A DNA stretch of 64,000 bases from NCBI GenBank assembly GCA_937127125.1, contig CAKZLO010000013.1, forward strand, positions 38,651 through 102,650, given 5' to 3'. This DNA is from an uncultured Ardenticatenia bacterium. GTDB lineage: Bacteria > Chloroflexota > Anaerolineae > 4572-78 > NAK82. Below, piece by piece: positions 8,484 to 16,942 of the stretch. Each line of letters begins with the position of its first letter. Positions within the stretch are counted from its first letter, which is position 1. The notes under the pieces were generated by a model that was not told the origin of the DNA, did not search any database, and saw only the letters and a list, made by a program, of their open reading frames with translations. Made by a program: the position numbers and the translations under genes.

Positions 8484-9247
8484 TGATTCAAGTGCTCAAA
8501 GTTGGCGGCAACGAGCTGGACGATCCAGCCTTCATTGGGCAGCTGGTAGAGGCAGTGAAGCATCTGCCACAACCACCGGTCATTGTCCATGGGGGTGGCA
8601 AGGAAATCCGCGAGCTCCAAGAGAAGCTGGGTATGGAAGCACAGTACATCGACGGGTTGCGCATCACTGACGACGCCTCGCTGGAGGTAGTACAAATGGT
8701 GCTCTCCGGCCGTATCAACAAGCGCCTGGTGGCTGCCCTAGGCGCGATTGGCCTCGATGCCTTTGGCATGTCGGGCATCGATCGTGGTGCGGTGAAGGCA
8801 GAAAAGCTACACCACCCCGCCGGTGACCTGGGATGGGTAGGGCGTGTGGTTGCCGTGCGCGCGGAAGTTTTTCTCAATCTGCTGGAGAACGGGATCATCC
8901 CGGTGCTTTCTCCCATTTGTTTTGGGCCAGATGGTAGCATTTTCAACGTAAACGCGGATCACGTCGCCGAGGCAGTCGCCATCGCCCTGCAGGCGGACGA
9001 GCTGGTGTTCATCTCCAACGTACCCGGTGTGCTGGTAGAAGGCCAATTGGTCGAGCGCCTGGATGCCAAGCGGGCAGAGGCGTGGATCGCCAACGGCACA
9101 ATCTCGGGCGGTATGATCCCGAAGGTGCACGCCGCGTCAGAAGCCGTCGCGCGCGGCGTGAAGGCGGTACGCATTACCAACCTGGAAGGATTGAAACATC
9201 AAGGCGGCACCCTAGTCATCAGTAACAGTGAGGCAGAAGCACAATGA
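8480..9247 (+). CDS. argB: Acetylglutamate kinase
   Basis: A 255-residue amino-acid kinase-fold enzyme that phosphorylates N-acetylglutamate. Visible motifs are KVGGNE near the N-terminus (phosphate-binding lysine), VHGGGKEI (glycine-rich substrate loop), a GLRITDDASLE segment and, toward the C-terminus, GGMIPKVHAA (ATP site lysine). No N-terminal helix extension of the arginine-inhibited hexameric type is present, so feedback may act elsewhere, for example on ArgA. The start ATG overlaps the argC stop (ATGATGA), implying translational coupling. The Lys/Pro change in the HGGG loop relative to many ArgB proteins is also known in LysZ-like kinases, but the neighbouring ArgC is of the arginine type. 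Confidence 0.93.
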   Translation: MMIQVLKVGGNELDDPAFIGQLVEAVKHLPQPPVIVHGGGKEIRELQEKLGMEAQYIDGLRITDDASLEVVQMVLSGRINKRLVAALGAIGLDAFGMSGIDRGAVKAEKLHHPAGDLGWVGRVVAVRAEVFLNLLENGIIPVLSPICFGPDGSIFNVNADHVAEAVAIALQADELVFISNVPGVLVEGQLVERLDAKRAEAWIANGTISGGMIPKVHAASEAVARGVKAVRITNLEGLKHQGGTLVISNSEAEAQ

Positions 9248-10470
9248 ACGAAACTGTGCAGCAACTCGTACCAACCGCAATCGCCTTGGAACGCCAGTAC
9301 GTTCTGCAGACTTACCGTCGGCCTGATTTCGTGTTAGTGAGGGGAGAAGGCGTGCGCTTGTTTGACGAAACAGGGCGCGCTTATCTGGACGCAGTAGCTG
9401 GCATTGCCGTAAATGCGCTGGGCTATGGCGATCCAGAGCTCGTGGCTACGCTACGTGTGGCAGCGGAAGGGCTTATCCATGTCTCAAACCTGTACCACAC
9501 CGAGCCCCAAGCACGCTTGGCACAAGCACTGGTGGAATGTTCCTTCGCCGACCGTGTGTTCTTCTGCAACTCGGGCACCGAGGCGATCGAAGCCGCTCTA
9601 AAGTTCGCGCGCAAATATGCACGCCAACACTATGGAGCGCACAAGACGCACTTCGTTGCATTCACCAACTCCTTCCATGGGCGCACTATGGGCGCGCTGT
9701 CCACCACAGCTACCGAAAAGTATCGTGCGCCGTTCGAACCGTTGGTGCCCGGCGTGCAGTTTGTGCCTTTCAACGATCTGCAGGCCGCTGAGCAAGTGAT
9801 CACCGATCAGGTGTGCGCTGTGTTGGTCGAGCCGATCCAAGGGGAGGGCGGTATCCATCTGGCGACAATGGAATTCTTGCAAGGTCTGCGTACGCGATGC
9901 AACGAACAGGGTGCACTGCTCATCTTCGATGAGATTCAATGCGGATTGGGGCGCACCGGCACCTTGTGGGCACATGAGCCAGCAGGTGTGACACCGGATA
10001 TGATGACGCTGGCCAAGCCGCTAGCAGGTGGTTTGCCCACGGGTGCTGTACTTATGACCCAGGCGGTCGCGGACGCGATGGTGCCGGGCGATCACGGTAG
10101 TACGTTTGCCGCCGGACCGCTGGTTTGCCAGGTGGCGCAGGTAGTGTTCCGGCGCGTCAGCCAGCCAGAGTTCTTGGCTGAAGTGCGAGCCAAGGGAGAG
10201 TACCTCGCGGCACGTCTGGATCAGTGTATCCGCCCACATCGTCTGGTGCGTGGCGTGCGCGGTCGTGGACTGATGTGGGGCATCGAGTGCACTGTCGAGG
10301 CCACCGTCGTGGTCAACGCTGCCTATCGAAGAGATCTGCTCGTGTGTGCCGCAGGGACCCATGTGGTGCGTCTGTTGCCGCCGCTGATCATTACGCGCGC
10401 TGAGATCGACGAGATGGTGGACAAACTGGCAGCAACGCTGGACGATGTGGTGCAGGAGAGTGCACGGTGA
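9244..10470 (+). CDS. argD: Acetylornithine aminotransferase
   Basis: A 408-residue class III PLP aminotransferase that converts N-acetylglutamate semialdehyde to N-acetylornithine. It shows the PLP phosphate-binding CNSGTEAIEAALK segment (108-120), the FDEIQCGLGRTG motif (228-239) whose Asp holds the pyridine nitrogen, and the Schiff-base lysine Lys258 in TLAKPLAGG. Length and motif order are typical of ArgD/LysJ. It overlaps argB by 4 nt (ATGA) and the following acetyltransferase by 4 nt (GTGA), so the four genes form one translationally coupled operon. Confidence 0.95.
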   Translation: MNETVQQLVPTAIALERQYVLQTYRRPDFVLVRGEGVRLFDETGRAYLDAVAGIAVNALGYGDPELVATLRVAAEGLIHVSNLYHTEPQARLAQALVECSFADRVFFCNSGTEAIEAALKFARKYARQHYGAHKTHFVAFTNSFHGRTMGALSTTATEKYRAPFEPLVPGVQFVPFNDLQAAEQVITDQVCAVLVEPIQGEGGIHLATMEFLQGLRTRCNEQGALLIFDEIQCGLGRTGTLWAHEPAGVTPDMMTLAKPLAGGLPTGAVLMTQAVADAMVPGDHGSTFAAGPLVCQVAQVVFRRVSQPEFLAEVRAKGEYLAARLDQCIRPHRLVRGVRGRGLMWGIECTVEATVVVNAAYRRDLLVCAAGTHVVRLLPPLIITRAEIDEMVDKLAATLDDVVQESAR

Positions 10471-11006
10471 ACGGGGATGTGATCGAGATCGTCCGGGCGA
10501 GCGTGCACGATGTGCCAGCTATTGCGGCGTTGGTGGAACGTTATGTGCGGCGCGGTGAGGTGCTACCGCGACCGCCGGAGGACATCTACCAGTCGCTGCG
10601 CGATTGGATAGTGGCGAAGCAGCATGGTGAAGTGGTCGGCTGCGGCTCACTGGTCATCCTGTGGGCAGATATGGCCGAGATTCGGTCATTAGTTGTGGCG
10701 CCTGAGCGGCAAGGCATGGGCATCGGCCGCCAGATTGTCAGCGCTCTGCTTGCCGATGCTGCCGCACTGGAGATCCCGCGCGTGATCGCACTGACACGCA
10801 GGCCAGCTTTCTTCGCTAAGCTGGGCTTTGTCGAGGTGCCACGCGCGTCGTTACCGCGTAAGATTTGGAAGGATTGTATCCATTGCACCAAGTTTGCTGG
10901 CTGTGACGAAGTGGCAATGGTGTATCAGCTGCCGCTTCAAGCACAAGACCAGCACAATGCGACTTTAGCACGCGCAAAGGTAGCCATCTATGCTACGCGC
11001 GAATAG
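10467..11006 (+). CDS. argA: Short-form N-acetylglutamate synthase (GNAT)
   Basis: A 179-residue GNAT acetyltransferase. The acetyl-CoA pyrophosphate loop RQGMGIG is at 81-87, preceded by the EIRSLVVAPE strand. The C-terminal segment with LPRKIWKDC, paired cysteines (C-x-x-C then C) and DEVAMVY is characteristic of the short stand-alone N-acetylglutamate synthases found next to arg genes, not of generic GNATs. It would make N-acetylglutamate, the first intermediate. GTG start overlapping the argD stop. No argJ is present here, so the acetyl group must be removed by an ArgE-like enzyme or a transacetylase encoded elsewhere. The last ~20 residues look unstructured. Confidence 0.85.
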   Translation: MNGDVIEIVRASVHDVPAIAALVERYVRRGEVLPRPPEDIYQSLRDWIVAKQHGEVVGCGSLVILWADMAEIRSLVVAPERQGMGIGRQIVSALLADAAALEIPRVIALTRRPAFFAKLGFVEVPRASLPRKIWKDCIHCTKFAGCDEVAMVYQLPLQAQDQHNATLARAKVAIYATRE

Positions 11007-11234
11007 CTGGTTGCGTGCTGTGAACACTTTGCGCTCTATCTACCTCCATACCGTCGATGTCCGGTGGGAATGGGCGAATCCCTTGCGATCATTGAGCGCA
11101 CGCCGACCATACCTTCAGCGGGAAGCCAATCAGGATGCTCTGCGTTGCACCTGCCGCCGTACGAAGCGCATACCTGGCCCAATTATCTCCCTACAGCGAT
11201 GACGTGCGCATCTGCGGCTGTGCTTGTTACACCG

Positions 11235-12251
11235 TTATGGGTTGCTTCTGCTCCAGTCGAAGATAACCCCTATAAACGACGAGCGATCACGCTGTAGCGC
11301 GGCATAGACCTGTGGTGCCTCAGCGGGGGTGAATTTATGGGTGACCAGGTCGGCGACCCGCATGCGTCCCTGTAGCAGATAATCGAAGAACAAGGCGATC
11401 ACCTCGCGGCGCGTCCACGGACAGAACTCAGATGGATGCTCCGGGGTCATAGTGCCATGAATGCCCAAGATGGCGAGCGACTCGCTGACCACGCCTGGCC
11501 CCAAATGTTGTTGCGTCGGTGTGGGAGTATCGCCCAGCAAGACGATGCGTCCCAGCTTGTGCAGCAACGGGAGGCACTGCGCCAGCACTTGGGGGTGGCC
11601 AGTGATCTCATACACGACGTCGAGCATGCGCCCGGCGGTGATCTCACGCACCGGTTGGAACGTCTCCTGCACAGGCATGGCCAGCGTATGTGTGGCGCCG
11701 TGAGTCTTTGCCATCTCCAGTCGGCTCGCCACCGGATCAATAGCGATAATCTGACGGGCGCCACAGAGCACCAAGTATTGCACTACCAGCTGGCCGAGCA
11801 TTCCCAGTCCGACCACACCCACTCGCTCACCTAGCACGTGACCGGCGCGGCGCACGCCCAATTGTGTGGTCGTCGCCAAAGCCATCCAGGTCGCCTCCTC
11901 GTCGCTGATCGCATCCGGAATTGGGTAAAGATGCTCTGGGATTGCCTTGAAGTATTCCTGATGAGGTACCCAAGCGGCCACCCGATCACCCTCGCGCAGC
12001 GTGGTCACATCCTCACCCACCGCAACCACTCGCGCGGCCATGCTATAGCCCGGCCGAAAGGGATAGCGCACCCATTCGCCCCAGTTGGTCCCTGGATCGA
12101 AGATGCCCCTCAGGCAGTACAGCTCGGTGCCGATGCTGATCAATGACTTCTGGGCGGCGCACACAACTTCGCCCGGGCCGGGCGGCGCCATCTCCTCCTG
12201 CCAGATTTCTACCTGATGGGGGGCCGGAAAAACGAGATAGGTGGATTGCAT
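11235..12251 (-). CDS. MDR-superfamily (alcohol dehydrogenase-like) oxidoreductase
   Basis: A 338-residue medium-chain dehydrogenase/reductase. The N-terminal GroES-like domain (1-150) lacks the catalytic zinc cysteine: the usual CGTD/E position reads SIGTE, and there is no four-cysteine structural zinc loop. It may therefore be zinc-independent or use an altered site. The C-terminal Rossmann domain has VGVVGLGMLGQLVVQY and an acidic residue (IAIDP) that suggests NAD(H). The substrate is unknown; relatives lie in sugar-alcohol or polyketide-like reductase groups. Convergent with the arg operon (228-bp gap without recognisable signals). It is divergent from the aldolase gene at 12533 across a 281-bp gap. 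Confidence 0.85.
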   Translation of the reverse strand: MQSTYLVFPAPHQVEIWQEEMAPPGPGEVVCAAQKSLISIGTELYCLRGIFDPGTNWGEWVRYPFRPGYSMAARVVAVGEDVTTLREGDRVAAWVPHQEYFKAIPEHLYPIPDAISDEEATWMALATTTQLGVRRAGHVLGERVGVVGLGMLGQLVVQYLVLCGARQIIAIDPVASRLEMAKTHGATHTLAMPVQETFQPVREITAGRMLDVVYEITGHPQVLAQCLPLLHKLGRIVLLGDTPTPTQQHLGPGVVSESLAILGIHGTMTPEHPSEFCPWTRREVIALFFDYLLQGRMRVADLVTHKFTPAEAPQVYAALQRDRSSFIGVIFDWSRSNP

Positions 12252-12485
12252 AGTCTCTTCTCCTGTAATGTCACACGCGAAATTGGATCACACAAACTGT
12301 CGCGAACGAGATGGGCTTCCTTGAACAGCGCGCACACTTTTTCGATCCGTCTCGCGGCACTCTATTAAGCCATGAGCTTTAGCATTAGTTCTGCTTGAGC
12401 GGTCGCTAACAAATTTCCATCTAGAGTATAGCACACCTTCGCACCTCATACCCTCTATGACGTAGCGGGACACACTCGATCGCGA

Positions 12486-12491
12486 TATAAT
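12486..12491 (+). promoter_or_regulatory. -10 element upstream of the class II aldolase gene
   Basis: A perfect TATAAT 42 nt before the ATG at 12533; no convincing -35 hexamer at 16-18 bp. Suggestive only. Confidence 0.35.
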
Positions 12492-12532
12492 AGTGCCTCA
12501 ACATGTCCTTTCGCCGTGAAGAGGAACACACA

Positions 12533-13489
12533 ATGATCCCCAATACTGCCACATTGCTCCAACTCGCCTACGGGCGCTTTGCTGTCGGTGCCTTCAGCAT
12601 CAACTCGATCGAGCAGATTCTAGGTGCTTTCCGTGGCGCTGCGATGGCAGCAGCTCCACTAATCATCCAGATTTCACGTCGGGCACGCCAGTATGCTGGT
12701 CCCGGGGTGCTCGAGGCCGCTGTGCACGCTGCGGCACGCCTGTTTCCCGAGATCCTCTTCGCGCTCCACCTCGATCACGGCGACGAACAGAGCTGCTATG
12801 ACGCCATCGAGTCCGCCTTCTACAGCTCGGTGATGATCGATGCCTCGCAACGTTCTTTCGAGGAAAATATCGCGACCACGCGCCGCGTGGTCGAGCGGGC
12901 GCACGCGCGCGGCCTCAGCGTGGAAGCTGAGCTAGGTCGCCTTAGTGGCAAGGAGGACGACATCGCGGTGGACCAGAGCATGGCCTTCCTGACCGATGCC
13001 GACCAGGCAGCTGAATTTGTCGAGCGTAGCGGATGTGACGCACTGGCAGTGGCGGTCGGCACTGGCCATGGGCTACACAAATTTGCCGGCACCGGACAGC
13101 TCCATCTGGAGCGCTTGATCCAGATTCAGCAGCGCCTGCCAGGCTTCCCGTTGGTTTTACATGGTGCCTCCTCCATCCCATCTGAAGAGATCGCGCGCAT
13201 CAATGCAGCGGGAGGTGCAGTGGCGCCGGATGCGCAAGGCTTCCCCGAGACGATGTATCTGCTGGCCGCACAGCGCGGTGTGGCGAAGATCAACATCGAT
13301 ACCGATGGCCGGTTGATCTGGGCGCGGGTGATGCGCGAGCATCTGCGCGATCACCCAGCCGAGATTGATCTGCGCGAACCCGGTCGTGTGTTCGTGGCCG
13401 AATATGCACAGCGTGTGGCACATCTGTGCCAGTGTTTTGGCTGCGCCGGTCGTCTAGCGGAAGTGCGCCGCCAGCTGGGGTGGGGATGA
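12533..13489 (+). CDS. Class II (zinc) ketose-bisphosphate aldolase
   Basis: A 318-residue aldolase of the FbaA/GatY/KbaY family. HLDHGD (79-84) gives the catalytic Asp81 and zinc ligand His82; GTGHGLHKF and VLHGASS carry the other zinc/phosphate-binding residues; NIDTDGR near the C-terminus binds phosphate. The family cleaves fructose-1,6-bisphosphate, tagatose-1,6-bisphosphate or related substrates, and the exact substrate cannot be assigned from sequence. The ATG at 12533 has GAAGAGGA at 12518-12525; an earlier in-frame ATG (12503) has no ribosome site. It is followed by a nitroreductase gene 102 nt downstream. Confidence 0.9.
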   Translation: MIPNTATLLQLAYGRFAVGAFSINSIEQILGAFRGAAMAAAPLIIQISRRARQYAGPGVLEAAVHAAARLFPEILFALHLDHGDEQSCYDAIESAFYSSVMIDASQRSFEENIATTRRVVERAHARGLSVEAELGRLSGKEDDIAVDQSMAFLTDADQAAEFVERSGCDALAVAVGTGHGLHKFAGTGQLHLERLIQIQQRLPGFPLVLHGASSIPSEEIARINAAGGAVAPDAQGFPETMYLLAAQRGVAKINIDTDGRLIWARVMREHLRDHPAEIDLREPGRVFVAEYAQRVAHLCQCFGCAGRLAEVRRQLGWG

Positions 13490-13591
13490 GTGTTTCGTGT
13501 TTTTGTTCCCTGCATCCTTCCCAACGAGAAGAAGCCATGCCTCCTCCCATAGATCGAAGAGAGGGTGCGATAAGTGGAGGCTAATGTACCC

Positions 13592-14446
13592 ATGAGCGAT
13601 TCACCTTTGTACCGTGCGACTATGGCACGGCGTTCAGTGCGCCGATACGACGCACGCCCTCTCGATGAGGCAACGCTGGAACAAGTGCGCGCGCTCGCCG
13701 ATGCGGTCCGGCCGCTCGTGCCCGCCAACCACTTCAGCGTGCGCCTGCGCAGCGACCTGGTGCGACACGATCTCGTCACCTTGCTGGGCGCTTACGGACG
13801 TCTAATCACACCGCCCCACGCGTTGGTGCCCTATTTGCAGGGTACAGCACACCCTCTCACCGATCTAGGCTATCGCGTCGAGCAGATCGTGGTGCAGCTG
13901 ACCGCGTTGGGCATCGCCACATGTTACATCGGCACGTTGCCGCGAGAAGAGCGCGCGCGGGAGATGTTGGCGCTTCCGTCGGACGCGCGCATTGGGGCAT
14001 TGGTAGTCTTCGGATATGCTGCTGAGACAGTGGGCGGACGTGCGTTGGATGGGTTGGTACGTGCTGCACTCGGGCGTACCCAGTTGCCTGCGCTGGAGCA
14101 TTTCTTCTTTATTGAGCGTGTCGACAATCCGTCTCAGCCGCCTGCGTTCCTGCGTCCGTTGATCGAGGCAGCGGTGCGTGCGCCCTCGGCATGCAACGCA
14201 CAGCCATGGCGCTTCCTCTGGCGTGATGGTTGCCTGACTCTCTTCGTCACCCGCCACAATCCGCGCTACGGCGTAGGGGCAGCGCAGCACTACAACTTAT
14301 ACGACGGCGGCATCGCTATGGCTAACATCACCATCGCGCTGGAAGCGTTTGGTATGCGCGGCCAGTGGCAGTTACTGTCCGATCCCTCCGGTGCACCGCC
14401 TCATCCGGCCGCATGGCTGCCGCTTGCCCAGCTGACGCTCGAGTGA
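13592..14446 (+). CDS. Nitroreductase-family flavoprotein
   Basis: A 284-residue protein resembling the putative TM nitroreductase group (TM1586 type), in which the nitroreductase core is duplicated or rearranged within one chain. The N-terminal half starts with the family-typical MARRSVRRYDARPLDE. The second half has IEAAVRAPSACNAQPWRF, the FMN-phosphate-binding segment, followed by YDGGIAMANITIALEAFGM. It probably binds FMN and uses NAD(P)H; the substrate is unknown. The start was set at the ATG at 13592, with GGAGG 11 nt upstream; a GTG at 13574 in frame lacks a ribosome site. It stands alone and converges on the AmaP-like gene. Confidence 0.8.
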   Translation: MSDSPLYRATMARRSVRRYDARPLDEATLEQVRALADAVRPLVPANHFSVRLRSDLVRHDLVTLLGAYGRLITPPHALVPYLQGTAHPLTDLGYRVEQIVVQLTALGIATCYIGTLPREERAREMLALPSDARIGALVVFGYAAETVGGRALDGLVRAALGRTQLPALEHFFFIERVDNPSQPPAFLRPLIEAAVRAPSACNAQPWRFLWRDGCLTLFVTRHNPRYGVGAAQHYNLYDGGIAMANITIALEAFGMRGQWQLLSDPSGAPPHPAAWLPLAQLTLE

Positions 14447-14637
14447 CGTGCATGCAAGTGCCCCAGAACTCACGAAACTGACCCACGAATGTGAGCAGGC
14501 GCACAATCGCTCCTAAACCATGCCCATTGATAGCAGATCGGGTGGAGACAGACACAGGATTTGGCTTCTGTCAACGGTCGCCGGAAAGACTGGCGTAGCT
14601 GTGCCTCAGGTCGATGTAGCGTCGTCCTCTGTGTTAT

Positions 14638-15633
14638 CTAGCGATGGGGGGGGGTAGAGAGCGCCGATTCGGCATCCATAGCAGAAGTGTCTTCAGCGGT
14701 CTGGGTGGCTGCTTCCGTTGTACTTGATGCAGAAGCAGTCTCCTCAGCGTGCGGTCGCGAGAATGGCCACAGGCGCCACGATCGCTCGCGGTTGTCGTTC
14801 GTGGTTACCTCCGCCCTCTCCTGAGAACCTTCTTCCTCCGGCTGTGACGGCTCGACTGTAGGCGACGCCGGAGGCACTACCTCGGCTACAGGCTGGGACG
14901 CAGGAGGTGGAGTGACTGGCACAGGCCCAGCAGCTGATGGCACGGGCGGCGGTGTGGGTGATGTCGCTGGTGATACAGTCGATGGTGTAGAGGGTGTAGC
15001 CGATGGTCTCGGAGATGGAACTGGGCGCTGCGTGACAGTAGGTGCACGCGACGTCAGCTCCACCCGCTCTCCCTTGAAGAAGGATTTCGGGTAAGGTGCA
15101 TGCCGAATCACCACACGCATCGATTCCAGCTTGAGACCCATCTGCTGTTCCATGATATCGCGTGTACGCTGGCGAATCTCCTCAGTGATGGCAGGTACTT
15201 CCACCTCCGGATTAGTCTCGACCGACATATCGATGCGCACACCCTTGCGCGCGCTGCGTACGCGCGGCCAGACGCGGATAATGTCAGGCATCTGTTCCAG
15301 ATTGTATTGCAGCCGGCTGATGATCGAGTCAACGGTTAGCTCAGCGTGGCCTCCGCTCACCTGCTGTACCGTAATTGTCCGGGCGCGCGGACGACGTGTC
15401 TCCAACCATAGCAGCGCAATGCATGCTGCCCATACTGCTACGGTCAGTCCGAAGCCACCCGCCCAACGCAAGAGCGGATTGGTATCGGCCAGTGCGGTCA
15501 GCGCCGCGTTTGTCTGCTGCAATACGCCAATAAGGATTTGCAGGAAAGGCCCCCATGCCAAGAAGAGAATGACAGAGATCACCATAATGGTGAGCAGGCC
15601 CAGAATGACCAGAATGCGGTTAAATATGTGCAC
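14638..15633 (-). CDS. AmaP-like membrane anchor with Pro/Ser/Thr-rich tail
   Basis: A 331-residue inner-membrane protein. Two N-terminal transmembrane helices (about 8-32 and 57-80) are followed by a cytoplasmic DUF322/Asp23-like region (about 88-190) with VQQVSGGHAELTVDSII and GVRIDMSVETNPEVEVP. AmaP of Firmicutes has the same two-helix plus Asp23-like layout and anchors Asp23 for alkaline/envelope stress. The C-terminal ~140 residues are low complexity (Pro, Ser, Thr, later Glu) and absent from short AmaP proteins. GTG start with GGAGG six nucleotides upstream. No Asp23/Gls24 gene lies beside it, which weakens a specific functional call. Confidence 0.7.
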   Translation of the reverse strand: MHIFNRILVILGLLTIMVISVILFLAWGPFLQILIGVLQQTNAALTALADTNPLLRWAGGFGLTVAVWAACIALLWLETRRPRARTITVQQVSGGHAELTVDSIISRLQYNLEQMPDIIRVWPRVRSARKGVRIDMSVETNPEVEVPAITEEIRQRTRDIMEQQMGLKLESMRVVIRHAPYPKSFFKGERVELTSRAPTVTQRPVPSPRPSATPSTPSTVSPATSPTPPPVPSAAGPVPVTPPPASQPVAEVVPPASPTVEPSQPEEEGSQERAEVTTNDNRERSWRLWPFSRPHAEETASASSTTEAATQTAEDTSAMDAESALSTPPHR

Positions 15634-15778
15634 CTTACACCTCCTTCGGAGCCGCCGCGTCCATCACGCGTGCCAGCCTTATCATCAGTATACACCAACC
15701 CTTGATGCGCGCCAATGCACCTCGACACAACGTGTCCTGTGTCTTCGCGGTGGGGTCCCATTGCGAGGGCAATGCCCA

Positions 15779-15807
15779 TTGACTCATCTGGGCAGCAGAC
15801 GTATAAT
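15779..15807 (+). promoter_or_regulatory. Strong sigma-70-type promoter upstream of the sugar operon
   Basis: TTGACT (15779-15784), 17-bp spacer, perfect TATAAT (15802-15807). It is one of the best promoters in the window, yet it lies ~330 bp before the first plus-strand gene (16139), so the transcript begins with a long untranslated region. Confidence 0.7.
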
Positions 15808-15813
15808 GAATCC

Positions 15814-16138
15814 ACCTTCTAATGCTGGATAGCTGGCTGCAGGATTCCCGTCGACGGACCCTGCAATGACTCTTCCGGATCCTTCGCTCGCTTTGGAGGA
15901 TTGCATAGTCGGGAACCAGCCCCTTGGCAATTCCGCAGAGCTTCCATATAGCGGGATGGAAGGATGACAAGCGTCTACAGACGTCGGCGATGCTTGCCAG
16001 TTGTAATTGCGGGTCTCCATAAGTACACAGGCTCAGCAGCGTTGCGTAAGGAAAGATGTGGAGAAGAAGATCGCTCTCTTACGGCCGTGTGTCAAATCAG
16101 AAACAGCTTGATTATAAATCTATGATAGGGACAGCACG
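15814..16138 (+). ncRNA. Long hairpin-rich leader or small RNA
   Basis: About 325 nt between the promoter at 15779-15807 and the aldolase ATG has no convincing coding frame but many ordered hairpins. These are TGCAGG/CCTGCA (15838-15865), ATCCTTC/GGAGGAT (15879-15901), GGAA+CCA/TGG+TTCC (15912-15934), CTTCCAT/ATGGAAG (15941-15962), CAAG+CGTC/GACG+CTTG (15968-15996) and CGTAAG/CTTACG (16045-16083). It could be a riboswitch-like 5' leader or a separate small RNA. None of the RNase P, tmRNA, SRP, 6S, T-box or cobalamin consensus motifs is present. Some hairpins are expected by chance in 325 nt, so this is a candidate only. The remaining 15634-15778 region shows nothing. Confidence 0.4.
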
Positions 16139-16942
16139 ATGAACACTGGGAAGCTGGTACGTCTTAATCGCATCTTCTCGCACCCGTCTGGGCGACTATG
16201 TTCTGTCGCTGTAGATCACTTTATCGGGTATGGCGATGGACTGCCGCGTGGACTGCGTCGGATGAAAGAAACACTGGCTGCTGTGGTGGCTGGACAACCG
16301 GACGCAGTTACGATGCACAAGGGCGTTGCTGCGACGATGTGGGCGCCTTATGCCGGTCGTGTGCCTTTGATCATCCAAGCTATTATCGGCCGGGCTGACG
16401 ACAAAGCCTATGAGCTGGTAGTGACAGCTGAGGAGGCCATCCGCTTAGGCGCCGATGCCATTGCCGTTGCAGCTTTCGTGCATGGCAAAACCGAGGGTTA
16501 TCAGCTTAGAGTGGTTGCCGATTTGGTGCGTGATGCCGCTCGTTTTGAGCTGCCAGTTATGCTGCACATTTATCCGCGCAATCCTCAGACACTCGAGATC
16601 ATCTACACACCGGAGGATATTGCCTGGGCATTGCATTGCGGTGTTGAGCTGGGCGTGGACGTGATCAAGGTGCCCTATTGTGGCGATGTACAGGCACATG
16701 CCGAGATAGTCTCCGAAAGCCCGGTGCCTGTCGTTGCAGCGGGTGGTCCGCGCACCGATACGCTCGAGGCAGCTCTGCAAATGATGGCAGAGGTGGTCGC
16801 CAGCGGGGCACGCGGTGCCACCATCGGCCGTAACATCTGGGGCTTCGATAATCAGAGCATTACTGCTGCCGTGCACGCGTTCAAAGCGGTCATCCATGAC
16901 GGCAAAAACGCACGCGAGGCACTCCAGATCGCAGGACTATGA
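16139..16942 (+). CDS. DhnA-type class I aldolase (DeoC/FbaB/LacD fold)
   Basis: A 267-residue TIM-barrel aldolase. The Schiff-base lysine is Lys177 in DVIKVPYCGD; AVDHF near residue 25 and HIYPRN near 144 match the active-site strands of the DhnA/LsrF/FbaB family. Members cleave fructose-1,6-bisphosphate, or act on sugar phosphates such as those from autoinducer-2 or sulfofructose. The next gene is a PfkB kinase overlapping by 4 nt, so a kinase-then-aldolase pair acting on one ketose is likely: the kinase adds a phosphate and the aldolase splits the product. The specific sugar is unknown. AGGG lies 8 nt before the ATG. Confidence 0.87.
   Translation: MNTGKLVRLNRIFSHPSGRLCSVAVDHFIGYGDGLPRGLRRMKETLAAVVAGQPDAVTMHKGVAATMWAPYAGRVPLIIQAIIGRADDKAYELVVTAEEAIRLGADAIAVAAFVHGKTEGYQLRVVADLVRDAARFELPVMLHIYPRNPQTLEIIYTPEDIAWALHCGVELGVDVIKVPYCGDVQAHAEIVSESPVPVVAAGGPRTDTLEAALQMMAEVVASGARGATIGRNIWGFDNQSITAAVHAFKAVIHDGKNAREALQIAGL

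Noticed and set aside
15911..15996. Cobalamin-riboswitch-like GGGAA...AATTCC segment in the long leader, tempting because a UroD-like (corrinoid family) gene follows
   Set aside because: The diagnostic B12-box GCCACTG and the downstream AGTCAGGAGACC-type region are absent.
15635..16020. Two minus-strand frames of 78 and 111 codons
   Set aside because: No ribosome site or recognisable motif; Cys/Arg/Ser-rich, lying across a hairpin-rich region with a strong plus-strand promoter.
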